A stretch of 39,525 nucleotides of DNA from Bdellovibrio sp. (GTDB lineage: Bacteria; Bdellovibrionota; Bdellovibrionia; Bdellovibrionales; Bdellovibrionaceae): NCBI GenBank assembly GCA_013360185.1, contig JABWCO010000017.1, forward strand, positions 1 through 39,525. The letters are read 5' to 3'. The translations under genes and the position numbers were made by a program. The notes beneath the pieces were generated by a model, which had not been told where the DNA came from, made no database searches, and saw only the letters and a program-made list of their open reading frames with translations. Shown one piece after another: positions 7,471 to 16,033 of the stretch. How positions within the stretch are numbered: position 1 is the stretch's first letter; each line of letters begins with the position of its first letter.

Positions 7471-10400
7471 TTTGAACTCCTTGTGCCCAGATATTCTGCA
7501 AATCTTTTACGGGAACCGTCAGTGTTTGCTGCGCAAACTGCCAAGTGATCGTGGCCGCTGCTGTAACCACGCCCAAGTGCACAGCGTCTGTTTTAAAATG
7601 CGCTTCGAAGCCTGCTTTTTTTTCTGCAGGGACGCTGACGACGAAGAATGATCCGGTTTCAGACCAAAGCTGATTCCAGTTCAGGGATTCTAAGTTTATA
7701 TTCATTCCCAAGCTGTTGCCGAAACAAGATTCTGCCAGAGCTGTCATCAAACCCCCTTCAGAAATATCATGACAGGAGTTCATCAGGTCTTGCTGATGCG
7801 CTTGGTATATTTGCATATATAGCGCTGCGTTTTGCGTAAGGTTGGGATACTCAGGCAAAAGTTCATCATTGGTCACAAATTCTTGCGCAAGGATTGAGGC
7901 GTACAAACTTTGTGTCAATTTTCCGATAATATAAATTTCATCACCGGCTGATTGAAAAAATCCTGCGCAGGTTTTTTCAGCGTCAGGAATTTGACCAAGG
8001 GCTGTCACCAACAATGTCGGGGGTACCGAAATTTTGACGGTGTCCCCGCCTTTAGTTTTTCCGATGAAGTCATTTTTCATACTATCTTTGCCGCTAACGA
8101 AGGGCGCTTTGAAAGCTTGGGCGGCATCGTAAAGACCTGCGCACGCGCGCACAAGCTGCGCCATCTTATGATGTGCATCGGGATTTGAAGATTTCGGCGT
8201 GGGATCTGGCCAACAGAAATTATCCACTAAAGCCATCCGCAATGGATGGACGCCCGTGGCCACCAAATTTCGGACGGATTCATCCACCGCTTTTTGGGCC
8301 ATCAAATAAGTGTCGTAATAAGAATATTGCGGGCACAGCCCGTTGGCGACAGCAATGGCATTGTTTTCTTCCCCACCATGCACGGATAAATCGATGACCC
8401 CTGCATCATTGGCACCTTGTTGCGTTTTTCCCCCATAGGGTTTCAAACGAGTCGCTCCTTGCACTTCGTGATCGTAATAACGAATGATCGGTTCCCGCGA
8501 AGCAACGTTAGGCGATGCCAAAACTTTCTTCAGGGCCTCGAGTATCCCGTGCGCGGTTTTGCTCGGGGAATTTTGTTTCGCCGTTTTACGAAAGTACTCT
8601 GTGTATTTTTGCGGCCCCGAAAAATGTGCTTTCAAATTCATGCGGCTGAGTCCCTCATGCAAGAAATGCAAATCTAAAATGGCCAAAGGTGTTTCACCGT
8701 GGGTTACTTCGAAAAGTCCACTGTCGGTGAACTCTCCTAAGACGCTGGCTTCGACGCCTAAGTCTTGCGCGAGTTTTAAAAAATCTTTGATATCACTTGG
8801 TTTCACGGCATAAGACATGCGTTCTTGAGATTCGCTGATCAGCATTTCCCAAAACTCTAGGCCGTCGTATTTTTGTGGATGCTTTTGCAAATCCATCCGT
8901 GCACCGCCAGAAAACTGCGCCATTTCACCAATGGACGAGCTGACTCCCCCGGCTCCGTTATCGGTAATCGCTTGAATCCATCCGCGGTCACGGGCTTGCA
9001 AGGTGAAATCTAAAAGGCGTTTTTGCGTGATACTGTCCCCGATTTGCACAACATTTGAAGCCACGTGATCATGCAATGCCAGCGAGCTAAACGTCGCCCC
9101 GTGCACGCCGTCTTTACCTAAGCGTCCTCCGGCCACAACGATCAGATCCCCGGCGCTGATTTTTTTTGTTTCAGAAGGACGACCTTGGATCGTTTTTGGC
9201 ATCACCCCTAAAGAGCCGACAAAAATTAAAGGCTTTGCTGCGAACTCACTGGCAAAATAAAAAGCGCCATTGATCGTAGGAATTCCGCTTTGATTTCCGC
9301 CCTCTTCAACACCTTGATGAACGCCGCGAAAAATAATTCCAGGATCTTTGAGAAGTTCAGGACGCTCTGGACTGTCACTTTCGGGAAAGAGATCTTTTTT
9401 CGAAAGACAAAAGACATCTGTATTCGCAATTGGCTTTGCGCCCAGGCCGCAACCTAGAATATCGCGGTTCACGCCTAAAATTCCGGTCAAGGCCCCGCCG
9501 AAAGGATCTAAGGCCGAAGGACTGTTGTGAGTTTCAACTTTGATACAGACGTTGATGTTTTTATCGAAATCAACGATACCGCCATTGTCTTTGAAAACGG
9601 AAACTAAGTAACCGCAATCAGAAAGATCTCGGGTCGCTTTCTGAATATAGCTTTTGTAAAGGCTTGTTACTTTCATTTCGCCTAAAGCGGGATACGCGCC
9701 CGAGTCTTCGCTGTACTCCACTTCCGCTGCGAAAATTTTATGTTTGCAGTGTTCGCTCCAGGTTTGTGCCAGACATTCCAGTTCAACTTCTGTGATTTTG
9801 CCCGCCCACCCTTTGCCTGCGCGAAAGGTATTTTGTTCCGGCGATGAAAGGTGTCGAATGATGGTCTGAATTTCTTGGTCGCTTAGGGCCAAACCACGCT
9901 CTTGATTGATTTTATTTAAGACAGCGGCGTCTAGCGCAAAAAGCTGCAAAGTGCGACTTGCTAAGGGAGCAGCCTGCCAGAAGAACGGGAAATTCTGCCA
10001 AGTGTTTTTTTCTTTTAAGTCTTTGCCTCGTTGGATATCGACTTTGTTTAAAAGTGGGTTGGCTAAAGATTGGAATAAAACTTTTTCGATTTGTTTTTGT
10101 GAAATGTCGCCGAGAATTTCAACTTCCCAACCACTGTGCACTTGCAAAGGAAAGTCTTGCCAAGAAGTATTATGTTGCGAAGAGAACAGCATTAAAGCTT
10201 CGGTTGCTGAGCGTGCCAAATTGTCAGTCACGCCCGCCAAGAATCTGACTTCTGCGTAGGTCGCCTCTGCTTTAAATTCGGGAAAGCCGTGCTGGGCTTC
10301 TTCGGCGATCGGATCAAAAAAGATTTTATCCATTAAATTTTGAACTTTGAACTCTTTTGCAAAGCCTGGGGTTTCTTCAACCAACCAATAAACTCGGCGC

Positions 10401-10498
10401 AAGCGTAAATCTGTGACTTGTCCCTCTTGGGCTAAAACTGCCCGTAACGACTTTTCAGTACTGAAATCATATAAACTTCGGACAGATATTCTGTGCAT
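7454..10498 (-). CDS. purL: FGAM synthase, synthetase subunit of intermediate length
   Basis: PurL makes FGAM from FGAR, ATP and ammonia. The 1014 residues begin with a PurS-like region fused in one chain (residues 1 to about 160), a linker, and then the two tandem ATP-binding AIRS-like halves, with KVETHNSPSALDPFGGALTG near 320 and later ITDNGAGGVSSSIGEMAQ and SGKDSMKN. No C-terminal glutaminase domain is present; it is encoded by purQ next door. Large proteobacterial PurL is about 1300 residues with that domain, and small PurL about 740 without the PurS part, so this protein is in between. The start codon overlaps the purN stop. All signature motifs look intact. Confidence 0.95.
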   Translation of the reverse strand: MHRISVRSLYDFSTEKSLRAVLAQEGQVTDLRLRRVYWLVEETPGFAKEFKVQNLMDKIFFDPIAEEAQHGFPEFKAEATYAEVRFLAGVTDNLARSATEALMLFSSQHNTSWQDFPLQVHSGWEVEILGDISQKQIEKVLFQSLANPLLNKVDIQRGKDLKEKNTWQNFPFFWQAAPLASRTLQLFALDAAVLNKINQERGLALSDQEIQTIIRHLSSPEQNTFRAGKGWAGKITEVELECLAQTWSEHCKHKIFAAEVEYSEDSGAYPALGEMKVTSLYKSYIQKATRDLSDCGYLVSVFKDNGGIVDFDKNINVCIKVETHNSPSALDPFGGALTGILGVNRDILGCGLGAKPIANTDVFCLSKKDLFPESDSPERPELLKDPGIIFRGVHQGVEEGGNQSGIPTINGAFYFASEFAAKPLIFVGSLGVMPKTIQGRPSETKKISAGDLIVVAGGRLGKDGVHGATFSSLALHDHVASNVVQIGDSITQKRLLDFTLQARDRGWIQAITDNGAGGVSSSIGEMAQFSGGARMDLQKHPQKYDGLEFWEMLISESQERMSYAVKPSDIKDFLKLAQDLGVEASVLGEFTDSGLFEVTHGETPLAILDLHFLHEGLSRMNLKAHFSGPQKYTEYFRKTAKQNSPSKTAHGILEALKKVLASPNVASREPIIRYYDHEVQGATRLKPYGGKTQQGANDAGVIDLSVHGGEENNAIAVANGLCPQYSYYDTYLMAQKAVDESVRNLVATGVHPLRMALVDNFCWPDPTPKSSNPDAHHKMAQLVRACAGLYDAAQAFKAPFVSGKDSMKNDFIGKTKGGDTVKISVPPTLLVTALGQIPDAEKTCAGFFQSAGDEIYIIGKLTQSLYASILAQEFVTNDELLPEYPNLTQNAALYMQIYQAHQQDLMNSCHDISEGGLMTALAESCFGNSLGMNINLESLNWNQLWSETGSFFVVSVPAEKKAGFEAHFKTDAVHLGVVTAAATITWQFAQQTLTVPVKDLQNIWAQGVQNVYQA

Positions 10499-11118
10499 TA
10501 TGCAGGCTCCTGAAAAGGGTGACTAGAAATTTGGCCTGAAGCCAGAGATTCTAAAAATTGACCGTAAACTTCGTGCTCAAGGAGGTGAAACTTTTGCTTC
10601 CAAGTCTCTAAGGACTCGCTCTTCGCAAGGGGCAAAGATTTTTGCAGCAAAATTTTTCCCGTGTCCATGCCTGCGTCGACCAAATGCAAAGTCACGCCAC
10701 TTTGACTAACTTGGTCGTGGTAAGCCCGCGCAATGGAATCTAAGCCCGGATAACCCGGAAGCAAAGAAGGATGAATATTAACGATTTGTGGGCAGCCACT
10801 GTGCCAGTCGGCGAAGGTCCTTAAAAAAGACGGCGAAATAAGACGCATGTAACCCGCCAGAAAAATCCAATCAATTTTATATTCCTTGGTGAGGTTTAAA
10901 ATTTCTTGTTCTTGGTTTGCACGCCCCTTATGAGGCGTCACTAAAAACGTGCGAATGTTTTCATTTTTGGCTTTTTCTAAAACAGGGGCCTGGGCATTGT
11001 CGGAAAGCACGAAAGTGATTTCAATTTTATGCGCCGACAGCTCTTGCGCTTTTTTTATAAGTGCCAAGGCATTTGAACCTGTTCCTGACGCAAAAATGGC
11101 GATACGCAGTGGTTTCAT
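10498..11118 (-). CDS. purN: GAR transformylase, formyl-THF dependent
   Basis: PurN transfers a formyl group from 10-formyl-THF to GAR, the third step of the pathway. The 206 residues include the phosphate loop ASGTGSNAL at about 10-18, the active site VNIHPSLLPGYPG (Asn114, His116) and an Asp in the MDTGKI segment near 152, at the position of the third catalytic residue of this fold. The start overlaps the purD stop by four bases (ATGA), and the stop meets purL by one base. No formate-dependent PurT appears in the window. Confidence 0.96.
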   Translation of the reverse strand: MKPLRIAIFASGTGSNALALIKKAQELSAHKIEITFVLSDNAQAPVLEKAKNENIRTFLVTPHKGRANQEQEILNLTKEYKIDWIFLAGYMRLISPSFLRTFADWHSGCPQIVNIHPSLLPGYPGLDSIARAYHDQVSQSGVTLHLVDAGMDTGKILLQKSLPLAKSESLETWKQKFHLLEHEVYGQFLESLASGQISSHPFQEPA

Positions 11119-12353
11119 TCAGCTATATCCTCGCGGTAATACATGCCTTCAAAGAAAGTCCTTTTAAGATCGCTGTAGGCAACTTCACGAGCTTCTGCTT
11201 TCGTCCCCGCCAGGGCCGTCAATCCTAAAACACGGCCCCCGGAGTTCACTAAATCCTCGGCCTGCTTTGCCACGCCCGAAAAATATAACTGTGTTTTAAG
11301 AGTGTTCATCGCCGGAAGCGAAATCGGACGTTGTAACAACATCTTTGCCTGTGGGTATCCCTGACTGACGGCTACGACATGAACACAGGTTTGAGTCGAG
11401 ACTTCACATTTTTGATTTTTCAATTCGTGTTTTACTGCAGCAACTATCAAACTTAATAAATCAGATTTAAGGCGAGGCAGTAACGCTTGAGTTTCCGGGT
11501 CCCCCATCCGCACATTGAATTCAAGGACATAGATTCCTTGGGACGTCTTCATCAGTCCTGCAAAAAGGAACCCTTGATAAGAAAGCTTCTTCTGTGAAAG
11601 TGTTTGCAGGGTTTTAGAAAAAACATTGTGGATGGCTTTTTCATCCTCGGCAGAAATAAAATCGCAAGGACTGTAAGCCCCCATTCCGCCCGTGTTCGCG
11701 CTGTAAGGATCTGGCGTTATGCGCTTGTAATCGCAAGCTGTGCCTAAGACTACAAAGTCGTTTCCATCACATAATGCAAAGGCAGAAAGCTCTTGTCCAA
11801 TTAAACACTCCTCAAATAACAGAGGATACCCAAACTGTTCAGCTAAAGCATCCACGGCTTCTGTAGCATGGGCCTTACTGGAACACACCCAAACACCTTT
11901 GCCTTGGGCTAAACCATCGGCCTTCACAACGATCGGCTGGGTAAAATCGTGGGTGTTCACCACAGAAAGGGCCTGCTCGTAATTCTGAGCAACGGCCCCT
12001 TTTGCGGTCGGGATGTCTGCTGCGTCGAGAATACTTTTGCAAAAAATCTTGGAAGATTCTAGCTTCGCCACCTGTGGGTGAGGAGCAAAACAAGGGATGT
12101 CATGTTGAGCTAAGCGCTCTTTGAGGTCGGAAAGAATTAACGACTCAGGCCCCACGACGACTAAAGAAATATTATTTTTTATGCAGAACTCGGTGATTTC
12201 TTCTGCGGTCTCGACGGGCGCACAGCGCAAACCCGCCAAGGTCATTCCGGGATTTCCCGGGCAAACCCAAAGGTCCGATAGCAAAGAGGACTCTTTGAGC
12301 TTCCATGCGAGGGCATGCTCCCGTCCTCCTTTACCGACGACAACGACCCTCAT
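11115..12353 (-). CDS. purD: GAR synthetase (phosphoribosylamine-glycine ligase)
   Basis: This 412-residue ATP-grasp ligase joins glycine to phosphoribosylamine, the second step of the pathway. It shows MRVVVVGKGGREHALAW at the N-terminus, VVVGPESLILSDL, the ATP-grasp segment VVKADGLAQGKGVWV, and the metal-binding EFNVRMGDPETQALLPR near 290. Length is regular (about 420-430 in E. coli). Start and stop overlap neighbouring genes by four bases each, implying translational coupling. It is not fused to purM or purN, unlike the eukaryotic protein. Confidence 0.96.
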   Translation of the reverse strand: MRVVVVGKGGREHALAWKLKESSLLSDLWVCPGNPGMTLAGLRCAPVETAEEITEFCIKNNISLVVVGPESLILSDLKERLAQHDIPCFAPHPQVAKLESSKIFCKSILDAADIPTAKGAVAQNYEQALSVVNTHDFTQPIVVKADGLAQGKGVWVCSSKAHATEAVDALAEQFGYPLLFEECLIGQELSAFALCDGNDFVVLGTACDYKRITPDPYSANTGGMGAYSPCDFISAEDEKAIHNVFSKTLQTLSQKKLSYQGFLFAGLMKTSQGIYVLEFNVRMGDPETQALLPRLKSDLLSLIVAAVKHELKNQKCEVSTQTCVHVVAVSQGYPQAKMLLQRPISLPAMNTLKTQLYFSGVAKQAEDLVNSGGRVLGLTALAGTKAEAREVAYSDLKRTFFEGMYYREDIAE

Positions 12354-13387
12354 AGGGACCTCTGCAACACATCTTGGGCTTTTTTATGCCACAGTTTTAA
12401 ATTTATTTCTGCGGCAAAGGGTTTTGTGCCTCCGACATGAGCGGCAACTTCATTGGCTAACGCTTGATAAAGTAAAGAACTGACTTCGATTTGTTCAGTA
12501 CTTAAATGTTGCGGTACTTGTTTAAGCTCTGCAGTACAAATCGTTTTCCAGTCTTGGGTTTTACGTTCTTTGGCGAGGTCTTTGGCTTTTTTTACAGCCT
12601 CACTCCACGGTGAAGATCCGTAAAGCTGGCGCAAGAATTCTTTTGATAGTGGCAGATCTTCGTATGTCAGGCGAAGTTCATCAGGTCCTATGGAGTCCAC
12701 TAATAACAACGACCGTTGCCCAGAAGCCTGCTTTTTGCCAAAGGCAAATTCCAATTTTCCGTCCCAAAGTTTGACCCCGAAAGAGGCAAAAAGTTTTTCT
12801 AACTCGGCCACCACCGTTTGCGTTTGTTCGCGCATCGCTTGCATTTCTGAATCAGAAATTACATTCATCGCCAAAATTTCGGCGCGGCTAAGATATCTGT
12901 CGGAGGTTTCTAGCTTGGTAGAAACCTCCACTAGGGCAGGGTTAAAACTAGTCGCGGCAGAGGGCATTTCTTTAAGTCCTAAATCTTTAAGATAGTCAGG
13001 ATTTTTTTTAAGGCGGCCTTCTAAAGAATTACCCTGGCCTAAATGGCGACGAAAGATAACTTCTAAAGGAACCAAACAATGTGTCGGCTTATCCGCATAC
13101 ATCGAGTAATCGTATTGTCCTTCGATCCATAACGGCCGTAAAACATTTACCTCTTGCACAGCTAAGGTGTTTCCCCCTAAGGAGGCGATATAATGCGAGG
13201 AAATTCCTTTGCTTTTCAGATACTCAAAGAATGAAGCTGCCAGCGAGGCCAAAGCTTCACCTTTATGTGGTATCTGGTCCGGCATCTCGCCCCAGTCAAA
13301 TATGGAATAGCGATCGCTGTACTGAAAAACCAAACCTGTTGTATTTTTGCAAAGGTCCTTCACCGAACCGCGATAAATTAATTCCAT
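12350..13387 (-). CDS. purC: SAICAR synthetase, long form
   Basis: PurC condenses CAIR with aspartate, using ATP. At 345 residues it is about 100 longer than the common 237-residue enzyme and resembles the long PurC class of some gammaproteobacteria. Recognisable parts are the N-terminal YRGSVKDL and FQYSDRYSIFDWG (the usual KVRD..VF..DR segment), GKLEFAFG, and the late LVDSIGPDELRL with LSKEFLRQ. The stop region overlaps purD and the start overlaps the end of purE by 10 bases. The extra length is spread through the middle and the C-terminus. Confidence 0.92.
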   Translation of the reverse strand: MELIYRGSVKDLCKNTTGLVFQYSDRYSIFDWGEMPDQIPHKGEALASLAASFFEYLKSKGISSHYIASLGGNTLAVQEVNVLRPLWIEGQYDYSMYADKPTHCLVPLEVIFRRHLGQGNSLEGRLKKNPDYLKDLGLKEMPSAATSFNPALVEVSTKLETSDRYLSRAEILAMNVISDSEMQAMREQTQTVVAELEKLFASFGVKLWDGKLEFAFGKKQASGQRSLLLVDSIGPDELRLTYEDLPLSKEFLRQLYGSSPWSEAVKKAKDLAKERKTQDWKTICTAELKQVPQHLSTEQIEVSSLLYQALANEVAAHVGGTKPFAAEINLKLWHKKAQDVLQRSL

Positions 13388-14097
13388 GCTGTCTTACCCA
13401 TTTCATTAAGCTTTTTCCACTGCAGAACAAAGTTCGTGACATTATTAGCACCAACCCACAGCCCCTCGTGCCGAGCTTTGGCGTAAAAATCCAAAGCTAA
13501 GTTAGAGCTTGCGAGCTGTTCCTTTTCACACAGGAACAAGTTTAAACCTTTCACTCTTGGCAATTCCCAAGGGCTGACGATTTCGCCGAATGCTTGCGCA
13601 TCTTGTGGCGAGCACCAAAGGACCTCGGCTCCGCTTTGCGTACTAATTTCTTCAATCGCTTTTTGGATCGGCGAATAGGACTCAAGATTTCTGTTCCAAT
13701 GCAGATGTATTTTGTCAGAGGAAAGATTCCGCCAAGAATTGATGATGTCAGCAACACCATTGGCATTTTCTTCCGTCACGGCCATGACAGGAATCCCGCG
13801 AGGCATTTGCACGATTGATAAGAATGAATCAAGTCCTGCAAAAGCACCGTTCACAGAAACACCAATCACAGGTTTTTGGGTCAATGAAGCCACCACACCT
13901 GGCAAGTGAGCCGCTAAACCAGCGCCTGCGACAAAAAGATCTGCGCCACAATTTTGTACGATGTCGCGCACTCGTTCGGGATCACGATGGGCCGACGCCA
14001 CTTCCATCTTCACAGACCCACATTTCTCTAAAGATCTGCACAACGGACCGTAGACTCTTTCGTCGTTGGCGCTGCCAAAAAGCACTTGGATTTTCAT
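13378..14097 (-). CDS. purE: PurE carboxyaminoimidazole ribonucleotide mutase with C-terminal extension
   Basis: The start MKIQVLFGSAND is chosen because its ATG overlaps the purF stop (TTATGA), in line with the rest of the operon; the frame stays open upstream but only within purF. Residues 1-125 form the PurE domain, with His37 in SAHRDPE, AGAGLAAHLPGVVA and GLDSFLSIVQMPRGIPV. About 115 further residues (from KIHLHWNR to the end, with NLALDFYAKARHEGLWVG) match no domain I recognise. PurE usually works with PurK, which is absent from the window. The extension could support oligomerisation or a second activity; this is unknown. Confidence 0.9.
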   Translation of the reverse strand: MKIQVLFGSANDERVYGPLCRSLEKCGSVKMEVASAHRDPERVRDIVQNCGADLFVAGAGLAAHLPGVVASLTQKPVIGVSVNGAFAGLDSFLSIVQMPRGIPVMAVTEENANGVADIINSWRNLSSDKIHLHWNRNLESYSPIQKAIEEISTQSGAEVLWCSPQDAQAFGEIVSPWELPRVKGLNLFLCEKEQLASSNLALDFYAKARHEGLWVGANNVTNFVLQWKKLNEMGKTAWN

Positions 14098-15551
14098 AAA
14101 GGCACCTCGCTTTTCCCATTTCCACCGATATTGTGTTTTCGTGTGTTCATAAATTTTTCTGTCGCCACAGGAACGGGGTAGTCTCCATCGACGCAGGCAC
14201 TGCACAGGCTGGATAAACCAATTCCTTCTTTCAGACGCTCTAAAGGCAAGAAGACCAGGCCATCGACCTCAAGAATTTTAGCCACTTCGTCCTCGGTCTT
14301 TTGATGAGCCACCAGGGACTCTCCATCTGGAAAATCGATCCCATAAAAACAAGGATGACGAATGGGCGGACACGTACTGGCCAAATAAACCTTTTCAGCG
14401 CCGGCTTCACGCAGCAAACGCACAATTCGTGCGGAGGTTGTTCCGCGCACAATACTGTCATCCACCAGTAAGATTTTTTTACCGCGAATTTCACTTTGTA
14501 CCGGCGAAAGCTTCAAATTCACCATCATCTTGCGCAATTCGGGCTGATTAATAATAAAACTTCTTTGCACGTAGCGATTCTTTATTAGGACCTCGCGATA
14601 GGGCTTTCTTAAAACTTCAGCCAAGCTGCAGGCGGCTGCACGAGAGGTATCAGGCACTGGAGCGACTAGATCGACTTCAAAGCCCTTGGCCTTGCACTCT
14701 TCTGCTAAAATTTTGCCAAGGTTTAAACGCACTTCGTAAACGGGACGTCCATGCCATTCCGTTTCAGAACCGGCAAAGTAAATCCATTCAAACATGCACG
14801 GACGAGGTTTCTTTTCCGTAAGTTGAAAGCTGTGCAAGTTTAATTCTTTATCAACCATCACCAATTCGCCGGGGCGAAGGTCACGCCAGTACTCGTACCC
14901 TAAACCGAAAAACACCTGCTTTTCAGAGGCAAAGCAATAGCTGTACTTATCACCGTTCTTTTTTCTGCCTAAGAGTAAAGGCCTGATACCATTGCTGTCG
15001 CAGAATGCAAAAAGCCCGTGATCTGCGAGTATGCCGATTGCGCTATAAGCCCCTTGGACTTTTTCTAAAAGCTCTTTAATGGCGACAGCTAAATTTTGCG
15101 GCAGACTTTGCGAGTCTTTGCGCGCCCCTAAACCCACTGCTGTCATATGCAACAAAATTTCTAAGTCATTGTGACTAAAGGTCCAGCGTAATTTGCCCTT
15201 GCGCAAATAATCGACGACCTCGTCATAGTTCGTGACGTTGCCATTATGGATCATACCAATGCCATAGGGATAACTTAAAAAAAGCGGCTGAAGGTCTTCC
15301 TTATCAACTGTCCCTATCGTTGAATAGCGCGTGTGTCCTATCGCCATGGACCCTTTTAGCTGTTGCATACGCTCGGGGCTGAAAACGTCTTCGACAAGAC
15401 CTAAATCTTTTTCCAAGTGAAACTGTGTGCGTTCGAAGTCATAGCTTAGAATTCCCGCGGCATCTTGACCACGATGTTGAAGTGCGAAGAGTGCCGGATA
15501 CAATTTTTCGCCGGCTTTGTCTTCGCCGATAAGTCCTACGACACCACACAT
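14094..15551 (-). CDS. purF: Amidophosphoribosyltransferase
   Basis: PurF commits PRPP to purine synthesis by swapping pyrophosphate for ammonia from glutamine, and is normally inhibited by AMP and GMP. The 485 residues begin MCGVVGLIGED, so Cys2 becomes the N-terminal nucleophile; GHTRYSTIG and IGMIHNGNVTNYDE complete the Ntn-hydrolase half. The C-terminal phosphoribosyltransferase half has the PRPP loop ILLVDDSIVRGTTS near residue 360. The start follows AAGGAAG with good spacing. It is the first gene of the operon, and its 5' region carries the leader hairpin described separately. Confidence 0.97.
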   Translation of the reverse strand: MCGVVGLIGEDKAGEKLYPALFALQHRGQDAAGILSYDFERTQFHLEKDLGLVEDVFSPERMQQLKGSMAIGHTRYSTIGTVDKEDLQPLFLSYPYGIGMIHNGNVTNYDEVVDYLRKGKLRWTFSHNDLEILLHMTAVGLGARKDSQSLPQNLAVAIKELLEKVQGAYSAIGILADHGLFAFCDSNGIRPLLLGRKKNGDKYSYCFASEKQVFFGLGYEYWRDLRPGELVMVDKELNLHSFQLTEKKPRPCMFEWIYFAGSETEWHGRPVYEVRLNLGKILAEECKAKGFEVDLVAPVPDTSRAAACSLAEVLRKPYREVLIKNRYVQRSFIINQPELRKMMVNLKLSPVQSEIRGKKILLVDDSIVRGTTSARIVRLLREAGAEKVYLASTCPPIRHPCFYGIDFPDGESLVAHQKTEDEVAKILEVDGLVFLPLERLKEGIGLSSLCSACVDGDYPVPVATEKFMNTRKHNIGGNGKSEVPL

Positions 15552-16033
15552 ACATAACTTCCTTGTTGAGATTTTTTCTTGCTAGCTTTGAAAAGACTGA
15601 AGACAGGTGCAGAAAATAAAAAAGGCGTCGATACGACGCCTTTAATATTAGTAACTATATTCAAATTTTTCTGACACTTCGGATTCGCAGAGACACGAAG
15701 GGTGTTGAGTCGGGATTTATCCCCCGGACTACCCCCTGATGGAGGCCAATAAAGCGATTTTTCTCTTAAAAAACGCGGGACCATACGACTCTCTTTTGAG
15801 TAAGTATTTAACTTTGTTTTCAACACGCTGTCGGATGACCAAAGCTAGCGAGCATGACAGAGTTCGGTCAAGAGCCCTAACACAATCCTAACAAATCAAC
15901 TCTTCGCGTCTTTAAAAACAGGAGTTTCAGCTGCTCTACGATTTCATCAACTTCATAGATAGAGCCCCAATTCAGGACATCTCAAAGCGGCCTAACAAAC
16001 CCCCTAAGAACAGCCACCCGACAAATTTCCTTA
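15552..16033 (-). promoter_or_regulatory. purF leader and promoter region, no protein gene supported
   Basis: These 482 bases separate the barrel-protein gene from purF. A weak promoter (TTGACC at 15866-15871 and TAGCTT at 15842-15847, minus strand, spacer 18) would start a leader of roughly 280 bases. The leader contains several GC-rich paired segments (CCTCCATCAGGGGG; a second around GGGGGATAAATCCCG; ACACCCTTC with GAAGTGT) and then the terminator. I could not match it to the purine, ZTP, PRPP, THF or T-box consensus. A minus frame from ATG 15777 runs through the leader but lacks a convincing ribosome site. Positions 15881-16033 show nothing recognisable. Confidence 0.5.
15615..15643 (-). 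terminator. Intrinsic terminator-like hairpin in the purF leader
   Basis: On the minus strand a perfect 9-10 pair stem (AAAGGCGTCG with CGACGCCTTT) is followed by TTTTTTATTTT, the form of an intrinsic terminator. It lies about 65 bases before the purF ribosome site and no upstream gene is near. It either attenuates purF transcription or ends a small leader RNA. Confidence 0.75.

Noticed and set aside
15536-15777. Leader peptide or protein gene upstream of purF
   Set aside because: The frame runs through the terminator hairpin and over the purF start, has no good ribosome site, and its codons simply follow the paired RNA segments.
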